This document shows, in pieces, positions 42,780 to 54,285 of a stretch of DNA of 64,000 nt. How positions within the stretch are numbered: position 1 is the stretch's first letter; the number at the start of each line of letters is the position of its first letter. Under the pieces are notes generated by a model. That model searched no databases, was not told the DNA's origin, and saw only the letters and a list, made by a program, of their open reading frames with translations. Source of the DNA: Ailanthus altissimus (taxonomy: Eukaryota > Streptophyta > Magnoliopsida > Sapindales > Simaroubaceae); contig OX327684.1 of assembly GCA_946807835.1 (NCBI GenBank), forward strand, positions 34,594,501 to 34,658,500. Reading direction: 5' to 3'. Made by a program: the position numbers and the translations under genes.

Positions 42780-45700
42780 TCACCATCTTCCATTTTCAGC
42801 TGGTACTTTGTCATCTGCAGTTGTTTCCAAGAGGGATTGCAACTCCAATTGTACATTCTCAACCTTTTCCTTCAATGCCGTGGTATCTAAAGCGGCAATG
42901 ATCCTTTCTTTGATCTCTGCTTCCAGTTTTTGTACTTCACTTGAACTTGAACTTTTAGCTATCTCTGCCTTCAACTCTTCAATTTTGCTGTCGAGACCTG
43001 ATGCATTGATCGCTCTTTCAATTTCCCTTTGGATCTCTTTGTTTACATTTACTATCTTCTCTTGCAACTCTGGAGGTGGACTTGCAACCTTTCTCTTAGT
43101 CACCCCAACAATCTCCAAGTTAGCCGACTTCAAAGCCTCTATCAGCTCCTTTTTAGCTTTCCCCACTTCCTCCAGCAAATCTTTATCTAGTGGATCGCCT
43201 TTTGACAATTTTTCCTGAGCAGTCTTCAAAAGTTTCATCTTTGCCTTAACCTCTTGGGGAACTTTTTGATTAATTTCTTCTTTCAGCCTCTCACTTTTCA
43301 CTTTCAGCTCAATGAGCCTGTTAACCTCGTTTAGCTTTTCAAGCTTCTGCTTTAACCCGAGATAGGCCCCTGGCTTTGACAAATTATGCTTGAATTCTTG
43401 CATGATTTTATCCACTTTTTCCTTTAAACCATGATTAAGGGGCTGATTAGCTGGGGCTTTAGATATAGCCAGCTTTACTGATTCAATCTTCTCTTGCAAG
43501 CCCATTGAAATGAATGCATTGGTCATCTCCTTGTCGACATCTTGCCTGAGTTTATCAATTGCCTTACTAGTAATAGGATCAGATGGTATCTTGGCTTCGA
43601 GAATCTTTTTCTTCAAGTTATTGAGGTCTAACTCTATATCAACCACCTCCAGCATGTTGACCTCAGAAGGCTTCATGTTGCGTTTCCTCTTTGGATCCAC
43701 TGGAATTCCTTCCTGGAAACCCCCAATATACCGGAATTTCAGCATTCGGTGGCGGAGCAAGTCTTCTGTGTCCAATTTTGTCAATTCCTAGGTACATTTT
43801 CAGTACTGCGGTAAGTGGTATATGACCAGGATATCAACCAATGGAAACAAAAAAACATATTAAACTACTTTTTCTGGAGGCCTTCTCACATGATATACAA
43901 TCTAATGACAGAAAAATCCTAGACAAGAACAGAGGTCACTCGTTTGCTCACAATTAAAGTTCCCACTGAAGTATTAAAAAGAAAAATCTTAGATAAACAA
44001 GAGTAGAGTTTTAAGAAAATTTAAGGAACTCTATTGAGACATTTTTTGAGCCCAGTCAATAACAAATCACTAAAATTTAACATGTATAAACATTTGTGAA
44101 GAAGTTTTACAACCAGTATATAGATTCAGTGGGAAAATTCTTTTCACTTTGTACATGTTGATCAGTAGGTATCACTTACCTCCATTGCTTGGGTTATTGC
44201 AAGTTTAATTTGTTGGGAAGTCCACACAGGATCTGAGTGTGCACCACCAAGAGGCTCCTGAAGATATGAGCTGAGTCCATCAATCATAATAAGATAGAAG
44301 AATGATCTCCTCAATAACATATCAGATGTGAGATAACCAGCCATATGAATCACAAATGGAAATGACATCAAGAATCAAAATGCTTACAGGAATAATACCA
44401 TCAGCAATTTTAAGCCTGTAATGCTCTTGTGCTGTTATCCTCAGTTTTTCAGCTGCCTACATTAGAATGACACTCAGATTAAGAAAAATGGTTTACATTC
44501 CAAAATCCAAATGATGCCACTTATTGAATTAAGCTTTCTTGTTTTTACACCAAATTATACCTTAGGAGCAGCTTCGGATGATTTCCACAATATTGCAGCA
44601 CATGCTTCAGGGCTGGTCAAAGAAAAAGAGTCACAAGAAACAAATACTAAAACATTTTGCTGTTAATACTAGATAACAAGGAAAGGATTGTTCACAGATT
44701 GGGAATAAGGACAGGAGAAATTTTCCTATCAAAATAATTATAATAAATGCGTGAAACACTTCTGTAATTTACGTATTCAACTATTTGATCACAAGGTTAT
44801 ACGTCCTGGATGTCAGTTGGCTCAACTGGTAAGCCTCTTGTAATGAAACAAAAGGTCTAGGGTTCAAACCCACCAGCTCACACCAGCTTGGGGAGGGGTT
44901 TGGTTTATATTTTGTGCAACAAAAGAAATAATAAATGCTATAGCTTTTCCTTTTTTTTTCCTTATAAAATTTATAGTTAATAAGTAATATTATTAAGAAA
45001 GAAAGGAGAAAGTGAAAAAAACTATATAGCACCTTGCAACATAAAATGCTGCATTCTCCAGCATAAACAATTTATTGGCACAAGCAATAGCAAGAGCTCC
45101 ACCAGAACCTCCTTCACCAGTAACCAACGTGACAATGGGCACTTTGAGGCCAAACATGGTCCTAAGATTATGGGCTATTGCTTCACCCTGCATAAATCAA
45201 AACAGGCCAAATCATGCACAAAAAAGCATGAATAATGTGCATTGCAGATATTACAATATGCAATGTGTGAACAATAATCGCATACTCACTTGACCAAGTT
45301 CCTCTGATTTAGGATCAGCAAAAGCCCCAGGAGTGTCAACAAGTGTAATGATAGGAAGCCTATGATGATCAGCATATTTCATCATGCGCAGGGCCTTCCG
45401 ATAGCTGTTAGCAGACAAAGAATACATTGGCAGCACTGAGGATGAATTTTGGCAGGTGTTTGAAGTAATAAAATTTTAGGGTCACACCTCAGTTATACTT
45501 TTCAAGTTCTATCAGCAGAACAAACTAAAGAAAAGGCCAATGCTGAATTATCACATTAATCATTTTCACTTGAATTTGGAAGACTATAATAGTGAGAATC
45601 CTGAAGTCTCGTGCAGTTTGATCCTCTTACTTATATATTCAATGAAAGATCCTTGCAACATACCCATGAGGAGTTGGCATTGCGAAGTTGCGGAAAATGT

Positions 45701-47328
45701 TTTCCTTCGTGTTCCTACCTTTCTGATGGCCTATAAACATGTAGCTCTTGCCATCCATGCTTCCAATACCAGTTACAATGGCAGGATCATCATAGCCTGC
45801 ACGATCTCCATGGAGTTCCACCCACTATAAGATAAACAAAACTCAGTAAGAAATAGTGGTTTCCACTGTGTTATAACAAATGGTTATAAACAAGATGTGA
45901 GTAACTAACTACCTTCTCTGTGATATTTAATATGTGATCAAGTGCAGTTGGTCTATTGGGATGTCGAGCAATACTTAGGCGTTGAATGGGTGTCAAATGT
46001 GTATATAAATCTGTCAAGGCCTGAAAAAAAAATAAACGAATTTAAAATGATAAATACATGAATTCAAGAGAAAAGAATCGCAGGTGAACCTGCATAAAGA
46101 AAACTCATATAAGACTACCTCTCATATGACTAGTTAGCAAAAATATTGTCAAAGGCCTTTTGCCTTGGCTCATATACTAGGCTTAATAAATGTCTATGCT
46201 ACAGATGGAGAAAGGAGATTTAAAGTTTTGCAACAGTTTCCAGTGCTTCCTTGGCCTAAAATTTTACAAACTAAATAGACCATTGATGATCCTTGACATG
46301 ATTTCATGGCACATGCAGAAACTTTAATGACACTATGTTGAGTGCTTAAGGCAACTAAAAGACTGTTTTATCAGATAATTTATCTATCCAATGAATGATA
46401 ATGACATCTGCAACAGCAATAAGTATAGAAGCAAAAGTCTGTAACTAATGCCTTGAAATGCATGTAAAATTTACCTGCTGATATTTGTTTTCAAGAGCTC
46501 CAATTTGGTCGCTAAAATCAAGACCAGTATCATCAGCCATTTGACGTACCTGCACAAAGATACTGAAGTAAACAGAAAACATGCAGGGGTTCCAGGACTG
46601 AATTCGGTGTCCTTCAGAATGCTTCCCATGTCAAGGAACCAGTAAGTAATAAGTTCTGTCTAATGCATCCTAAGGCCATTGATGAGTTGCTTAGAGAAAA
46701 ACCGCATTGATAAATTAAGAACTAAGAATGATGTTTGGCAGAGATGTTGAGAAACCACAAATTATACTAATGTTGCAAAATCATCTTCAGCATGGCTTTT
46801 CATGAACTCTCAAAACTGCAATTTTTTTTATCTGTGTCACTTAAGACATTTAGAAACTCGGTGATCAGAAACTTAGAGATTGCTCTCACGTAGTCTAATT
46901 GCAAAGGCTGCAAACCACATTTCAATAATAAAAGAGAAATTTACCTCAATAATTTTTTTCTCCAAATCAACTAGTGGCTTCTCAAATGGAAGCGTCACAG
47001 GTTTTGGTTTCCCGTTGAGAGGCTTGAAGTGAGACAGGTAAGTCAAGTATCCGCTGCTGATATTTGGATCAATATCATCTGGCCAAGGATAATCATGCTT
47101 CTTCACTTTCTTAATTTTTGCAACAACATGAAACCTGTTCCCACTTCCAAACCTGGAGTCTTCCAAACTTTTTGACCAATGCCCGTTTAGCCTTCTAAAT
47201 GAGTTTTTACATAAACGGCTAGCAAATAAGTGCTTGCCAAAATAAGAGCTCAACCCAAATTTGGAGACGTGATCATCTCTTCTACTTCCTCTTCCACAAT
47301 TCCCAGATACCAATGATAGGCTGCTCAT
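42780..47328 (-). CDS. accA: Plastid acetyl-CoA carboxylase carboxyltransferase subunit alpha
   Basis: Nuclear-encoded alpha subunit (CAC3) of the heteromeric plastid ACCase. With the plastid-encoded beta subunit it transfers CO2 from biotin to acetyl-CoA to make malonyl-CoA for fatty-acid synthesis. Exons (minus strand): 46945-47328, 46475-46549, 45913-46020, 45664-45824, 45290-45404, 45033-45187, 44561-44612, 44388-44456, 44180-44257, 42780-43787. They join in phase to 734 residues. A Ser/Arg-rich transit peptide precedes [20 protein letters not shown]. The catalytic core includes [46 protein letters not shown] and [12 protein letters not shown] (about 304-315). The last exon adds some 330 residues of Lys/Glu-rich, coiled-coil-like sequence that bacterial AccA lacks. 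This extension is known in plants. The natural ATG is at 47328; intron 6 carries a SINE-like element. Confidence 0.95.
44803..44935 (+). mobile_element. SINE-like element in accA intron 6
   Basis: A-box-like GTTGGCTCAACTGGTAAG near 44817-44833 and B-box-like GGGTTCAAACCC at 44860-44871 are at tRNA-like spacing. An A-rich 3' end follows (GCAACAAAAGAAATAATAAA). It is transcribed antisense to accA. I could not find a clear target-site duplication, so the ends are approximate. It differs in sequence from the SINEs at 16.1 and 40.9 kb. Confidence 0.55.
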
Positions 47329-47394
47329 CTCACCAATCAATTCAATGTGAAGAAATTCAAAATTATGTATGAGGATGCTTCATGAACTGCATTC

Positions 47395-47967
47395 CTGCAT
47401 TTACAAAAGCTGTTGATGAAAATATTGAACTTCCTTGAAAGAATTAAACAATGGCATATAAAGAAGATGTTGAAGTTCTAAATTTTCATAGCCTTCCACA
47501 TCTCTCTACACTTGAAAGGAATTACCTCATACAACCTTTTATCACGAACTGAGACAGTTACCTTTTACAGACATAAAACACTTTTGAAAATTAAAATCTA
47601 ACGGCAATAAGTTTTCAAAGTCTGCCAAAATCGGCATTTTCAAAGTGAAAAGTTTTCTATAGCAACAATAATGCAGATTGCAGAAGGAATTTTTGGCTCT
47701 CGGTTTTTACACGACAGCAACAATTCAAATATTAGTCCAGCAATCATTTCTCAGCAAGCAGCAGCATCAGAATTTTCATGACTAAAGCCAATAACTTCAC
47801 TGTTTCATCAACAAGTTCATATACGTTTCCTTTACATACAGTTTCCAGCAGCCAAACAGAACAGTGACTAATATCGACATGAACAATGAAGAAACCAGAG
47901 AAACGTGAATTACCAGATGAATTGATACGTTAAATTTTCCTTTTTTTGAGCTAGAGTGATAACTCAC
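47395..47967 (-). other. Probable 5'-UTR intron of accA
   Basis: Upstream of the accA ATG a good acceptor (TTTGTAAATGCAG) lies before 47394, and a strong donor (GCGC then GTGAGTT) lies at 47967. The sequence beyond the donor, 47968-48060, is less AT-rich and leader-like (GAGAACCCTAACTCTGAG). Inferred only from splice sites. Confidence 0.4.
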
Positions 47968-48400
47968 GCGCTCAGAGTTAGGGTTCTCGCGGCAAATTAT
48001 CCGGAAGAAGCATCAGATTAGCAAAGAAATGTACTGAGGAACTCCGGAACCAACGGTCTATATGCTTTTGCGTCACAAAAACGTTTTCAGCAAACAAAGA
48101 AAAGGCCCATAATTGGATTGGCTTCAGTTATAGTAAAGGGGAAGTCCACTAAACATCGCACTGCGTGTTACACGAAGAGTTGTAGGAAAGTGACAAAAAG
48201 CTATATTGGTTCGTGTATTTCACGCGCTAAAAAGTAAAGGGTTTGACAGCCCTGGATTACTCCAGAAGATGAACAAGTCATCAAGTAAGAGGATAACTAC
48301 CATCTCAATTGGGGCCATGGGAGTCCTCTATCGGGCACGTACCAAGTGCCAACTCAACTACCGTTATCAATTGGGTCAACTCGTGCGTATCAAATTGGGG

Positions 48401-48905
48401 TATTAACACTGTTACTCCTGAGGTTTACATAAATTATAATTTGACAACGATCTTAATTTTAATTACATTATCATCTTTTACTTAAACGAAAATACTCCTT
48501 TGAAGTTATTTAAAAGAATATTAACATTGTCATCCTCTGAGGTTGGTATAAATTATATTTTATATAATAACTTTAATTTTAATTATATTATCATCCCCTT
48601 TACTTAATTGAAAAGATGAAAATACATTTAATTATTTATGTGACAAAATTATGAGAGTATTTTCTTTTTTTTAATTTAGTTGAGAGGATAACAATGTAAT
48701 TAAAATTAAAGCGATAATCAAACTATAATTTGTGCCAACCCTAAGGGATGTTAGTGTTAATACTTATTATTTATATGATAAATGAAATATAATTCTAAAG
48801 GTATTTCCGTCATTAAAATTAAGTAAATGGGATGATAATGTAATTAAAACTAAAATTATTATTAAAATATAATTTGTATAGATCTCATGGGTTATAGTGC
48901 TAATA
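48401..48905. mobile_element. Nested palindromic MITE-like repeat (two forward, two inverted copies)
   Basis: An approximately 85-100 base unit occurs four times. Two copies are forward, at 48401 (TATTAACACTGTTACTCCTG) and 48519 (TATTAACATTGTCATCCTCT). Two are inverted, ending at 48762 (...AGTGTTAATA) and 48905 (...AGTGCTAATA). All share the internal TTAATTTTAATTACATTATC-type core. The outer and inner pairs form a large imperfect palindrome, as if a foldback MITE had inserted in, or duplicated within, a copy of itself. No coding capacity. Confidence 0.65.
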
Positions 48906-48910
48906 TTCCT

Positions 48911-51160
48911 TGTCAAAATTTATGATGTAAACGATATGACAACGGATCGGATTGGGATGTATACCCTTAAACCTGCATCAACATCCGCTTCATATAATGA
49001 AATACTAAATATTTTTTAAACTCGTTGCAAATTTAGAATTTTATTATCAAAATTCACTATATTAGATATGTATTATTTATTAATCCTGCAATGGGCTATC
49101 TACGAATTTTAAGTAAGTTGTAGATTAATATAATAAAAAATAAAAAATTACAACAATAATTAATAAAATATAACAATCAAAATTGCATTACAAATTCAAA
49201 TTCAATAAAAAAAAGCTCCCTATTAATTAAACTCAATTTCAAATTAAAACTAATAAAATTAATTTATAAACAGTTAACACGAATACTAAACAATATAATT
49301 AAAAAGTAACTCAATTAAAGAAATTTGATTTTTTTAGTCTTGATTCAATATTTAAAAACACGTATTATAAATTAATTTATATTAATATATTATAATTTTA
49401 AGATAAGCCAATTTGTCAACTAACTAAGGTAATAATATATTAAATATTAAAAGAGTAAAAAAGTATAATAAAATGGCTATCAATATCTATCGTGTGAATA
49501 AAAGAAATAAAAAAATTATCAATCTTCATCATACAAATAAAATAAATAAAAACTACACAAAAAATCAACTCATCTCTTTTAATATATTCATATTATATAT
49601 TTAAGTAATGTAATGTTAATGAGATAAAAATTAAAGAGAAATAAGAATATGTCATTTGACGAGCATAAACCGACAATTTTTGTGATAATAAAAAATTATG
49701 AATGATTAAGTTAGAGGGCAATATTTGTACAACAAATAACATGAGAATAATTAATAGATTAAAAGAAAAAAAATTTGTTATTTTAATTTTTTATTTAATA
49801 CTACAACTAAATTATTGTTGCATCATAAATTTATTATAAATTTTAATTTTATGTAATAAATTTGTTTAAAATCCACTTCAATCCGTATTAAATACTTTTT
49901 AATAAACCTCGAACTTATCAACCTATATCTTAGCTATCGACTTCACCTAACAGGAGGTCATGGGCCTCATCTCACGCAACTTCTCATCCCTTTTTAGCCA
50001 TCTATCAATTTAATTAGTTTAGTATGGTTTTATAGTTTTGGGCTAGTCGAAGCTTTGGTTTGTCATTTAAATTTTCTAGTTGGTAGTCTGTTGGGGGCCC
50101 TTGGTGCAGTTGCGATTTTTCTAAGGTTTAGTCAGTTTCAGCTGTGCGAATTTGTCAAACTTCACCACCATTCCTCCCTCTATGTTTTGTTCAATCCTTT
50201 CTTTGTCAACGAGCTTCCAACAAACCTCATTGGACGTACTGTGCATTGTCGTCTTCTCTGGAGCTTTGCTGACAATCGTACACCCATTGTGATCGACAGT
50301 TGCCATGGTTTTGCTAGTCTTTGCTAAGGTCTCGCCGAAGTGACGTAACGTTTGTTCTATAATTGACAAGCTCTTGATCTAGTCGCCGTCCTCATCTATC
50401 ACAGGGTTAGCAACCATTGACCTTCTCTCGCAATATAGATATTTTTTGGTGGCACCAAATTCCAATTGTTCATTTGTGCAAATTTAATGCCTTTACTTGG
50501 TACTTGACTATATTTGGGGCTTGTTGATTATTTTTAGTGATTGATGTATATTTTATTTATTTGTAGTTGAATTTATATATTTTTTTTGTATAAAGGTTAT
50601 TTTTTTTAACTCTCAAATTATTCGAATTGTATTTCTCTCTTCTTCAAAAGAAATTCTTCTAATGAGGATGTTGTTATCTCCTTTAACAGTAAGAAATTGG
50701 GATTGGGCATTTGTCAATGTACAAGTATATCTCAAAGCTCTGTTAATTTTTTAAATAATTTTATCACAAAACCCTAATTCTGTATCTTAATTGAATTTTT
50801 GAATGAAATTCCGTTTATTTAAAAAAAATTACTTTATAATGGAAAATGAATTCTAACAAATTTGCGACCCATTTCATCATGCTTAAGTTATAAAGAGTCC
50901 AAAGCCCAAAAGAGCAAATTTTAGGTGGGGCCTGATTTTGTATTAACGACGGCGAATAAATTAACGCCTAATTGTAATTACGCCTAGTTGGAGACTTGTA
51001 GACACTAGACTGTTCTTCTCCAAAACCGCGCCCTGACCTCAACTTAGGGCTTCAATACCCAAACCATTTCGTGTTCGACAATTTAATCTTTCGAATTAGA
51101 AACCCTAATAAAAACCCAATTTCTGAATTATAAATCCTAAAAAAAGTCGGTTATCTGAAG
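48911..51160. other. Intergenic upstream of ZNHIT2-like gene
   Basis: Highly AT-rich to about 49900. A more mixed segment at 49920-50480 contains short open frames on both strands, with no family similarity recognised. The last 200 bases should hold the leader of the HIT zinc-finger gene. Confidence 0.55.
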
Positions 51161-53345
51161 ATGGCTGATACAATTCTTACATCCGAAAAATCTTCCAGTT
51201 CGTCCCTGTTGAATCCTCCTCGTATAATCTGCCACGTGTACTTTTTTTTTTTGGGTTTCTCTAAACCTCCAATTTCTGCTTTCATCTTTCAATAATCTTA
51301 GTTTTATCATTTGATATTTGTTTCGGGTGCTTTTATGCCAATGTGTTATCCTTAAAATACTACTTCTGATGAAACCTGGATTTGTAGATTATTGCAGTTT
51401 CTTTGTTGGTTGTTTTTCTTGTTATATTGAGTTGAATTGATATTTTCCCTCTCCCTGCAGGTGTCAGAAGCAATTTTCACAATATACTTGCCCTCGATGT
51501 AATTCGCGTTATTGTTCCCTTAAGTGCTATCAGGTAGGCAGAAATCTATGCTGGGACTACCCGGTTTTACCTATATATAGTACTTGGCTACTGGTTGGAA
51601 ATAGGCTTGGCTGCCTTACCCATGAGAAATTTTACTAATATATGGTAGCCTGCTGCTTTGTGTTGCGGTCGTACTTACCTATATTTGACAGAGAAAAAGC
51701 GAGGCATAGAAAATCAGAGACAATCCTTCTTTGATGATATCTAGATATTAAATAACTTATGAATTTTTTGTTGTTGCATTTGTATGTTTAGTTAGTGGTC
51801 TTTAACTTTTCAAAGACCATACTATTAGTGTGCTAAGTTTATGTTTGTATAATCATGTTCTTATGTTGCTCTCTTTTGTTTCATAGTCTCATAGTCATAG
51901 TTGTACGGAATCATTCATGCGAGAAAATGTGGTTGAAGAGATGCGGCAGATGCAACCAGATGATGAAACTAAACTGAAAATGCTAGACATATTGAAACGA
52001 TTCCATTCGGAAGAGGAAATGGATAGCATGGATGAGGATGGTATGTTACTATTTAGTTCCTTGTATGTCTTTTTCTTTGATTGTCATTACCTTTCACTTA
52101 CGCTGAATGTTCTGCAACTCTTAAGAATCTATTTGTACATATAATAATATATGAGATGCTATGATCAACTCACCGATCAGTTGCATTATTGCAGATTCAA
52201 CACTCACTGAGGAAACAATTCAAAAGATTTTGTCTGGTATGCTACACAATGGTTGTTTTCTTTTACTAGATTCTGCAAATATTTTCTTTCAGTTTTCTCC
52301 TCTCTCAGTGAGTTCTAATTTTATGTTGCCACGTAAACAGATTACTGCACTCCTTAGGTTGTAGTTGGAGTGTGAAGATTGAATAGTATGTCTACTGGAG
52401 TGTCTGTTATGTGGATTATGTGCTTTAGCCTGAAGCTGATATTAGTTGTTCTTTTCACTCTATACAGGTGGTCAAGTCAATTTTGATGATTTATCTGCAG
52501 ATGAGAAGAAACGGTTTCTAAGAGCTGTGGCATCTGGAGAACTGAGCAAAATGATTGAGCCATGGGATCCTTGGTGGCTTAAGCCTTATGCTAGAACAAT
52601 CTATCTCAGCAAGCAAGGAACTCAACTTGTCCAACCTCTTGCCAAGCATGACGAATCTGTGTCACCGAATGATGATCTAGAAAGTGACCAATCAAGTGAA
52701 ATTCCAGCTGGCCCCGAAAATCCACTACCCTCAGTTAGAAAGCTTAGTTCAACAGAACCATCTCCACTTTTAGTTGTTCACCTGGTTGATATTATATATA
52801 GCTACTGTTTCACACTTCGTCTCTACAATGGAGATTGGCAATCAGATGCCTTAGGATCAGCAATGATGGTTTTGAGCATGTCCTCTGTCTTGGGCCAAGG
52901 TGGACAGCCAGAAAGTGTGCAGGAAGGTCTTCTTTACTGCATGGAGCAAACATGCACTACTTACAGAGACATGGGTGGTTTACAGTTTGGATTGACTGTT
53001 ATTGATGATGTAGCAAGCCTACTTTCACTGGGTGGTTCTGCTTTAGTTTGTGCACTTTGCGATCTTCAGAGGCTGATTCAGGCAGGCGAGAAGGAGTTAA
53101 AATCAGAAAAGTCAAGAAAGTCGAATAAAGCAGAAATCAGGAGCAAGCTCAAGCTTTCTGAGAGGAAAATTTATTTCATAATGTGTTGGGTGCAAGAACA
53201 GCCTGGAGAAGCTTGGTATTCCGTGTTAGCCATTTTAAAGGCAGAAAAAATTTCCTACATGGATTATGGGTACGGCAAAAGTTCTGTAAAAAAAGAGGAT
53301 AAGGCAGTATGCAAAGGCAAGATTTTGATTGAGGAGATGATATGA
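51161..53345 (+). CDS. HIT-type zinc finger protein, ZNHIT2-like
   Basis: ZNHIT2 in animals links the R2TP/TTT co-chaperone to U5 snRNP assembly; the plant role is inferred from that. Exons: 51161-51237, 51461-51533, 51887-52040, 52195-52236, 52468-53345. They join in phase to 407 residues. The zf-HIT motif is complete, with ligands at Cys24, Cys27, Cys36, Cys39, Cys44, Cys48, His52 and Cys56 (ICHVCQKQF, CPRCNSRYCSLKCY, SHSHSC). The acidic segment after it (SEEEMDSMDED) and the long C-terminal helical region, including FLRAVASGELSKMIEPWDPWW and VVHLVDIIYSYCFTLRLYNG, match the ZNHIT2 layout. No lesion. Confidence 0.92.
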
Positions 53346-54285
53346 ATTGTTGGTTGATCTGGGATTTGTACTTTATCTGCGTTAGTTTTCTTGGGAGATC
53401 ATCTAGACCAGCCAAGCGATACATGTTGATGATCATAGTTCTGTTAATAATGCACTGACCAAATCAGCTGGTGTTCTCCAGTACTTTACAACATTCTTGA
53501 AGAATAGATCTGCGGATCAAATTTTATAGATAATATCTAGAGAAGAAATTCCACTTTCTGATGAACAATAAGCTTATCGCAAAGCTTGTTCCTCCATGTA
53601 ATATTCTCAAGCTGGGTGACTGAATATTGTCATATGGCTAACTTGGGTGTCAAAATTGTTGATTGTTTCTCAACTGCCACATATATTTAGCAGACGAGGG
53701 ACTTATGTTCACCTAAGTTTTTCAGTTTGTGTTTCTCTGTCGAAAGCTTGATTAAGATTCGTCATTTAAAGATTATGTTCAGATCGTTGTGGTCATATTT
53801 GTACGTCCAAATAATGGAGGGTCAGAAAATCAGAAAAAAAAAAAATAGTGATGTTAAAAAATTATTATACATATAAAAACGGAGTCGTTTAAATAATTAG
53901 ACAAGGCATGGAGTTGTTTAGAAATTAAAGGAACGATGCACCAAATAGATTGTTTTAAAATTAAAGCAACTGTGCTTAAGGTATGATTTAATCGAATTAT
54001 AAAATTGTATTAATATCGATTTAATATAATTATAATTATAATTATAAAATTATAATTTAAAGGTACTTAACGCCTTAATTAAATAATTGATTGAGGCAGT
54101 GCACCAAATGCAGTTGTTAAGTTGGAAATTACAATCGTCATTCGTCACGTAACGATATATCGTAACAAGTTGTCATTATCTTCTTCTCTCTCAGTCTGTC
54201 TTAATCTAAAGACTCCTTACTTTCCAATAACTTGATCGTCGAATTGCTCGCAAAATCCAACCTTCGCCGATAATCGAATCTGTCA
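53346..54285. other. Spacer between ZNHIT2-like and AtuA-like genes
   Basis: 3' UTR of the upstream gene followed by AT-rich sequence. Leader and promoter of the next gene should lie in the last 200 bases. No exon seen. Confidence 0.6.

Noticed and set aside
50055..50369. Overlapping 80-90-codon frames on both strands
   Set aside because: No recognisable domain, and both strands open over the same DNA. Treated as intergenic.
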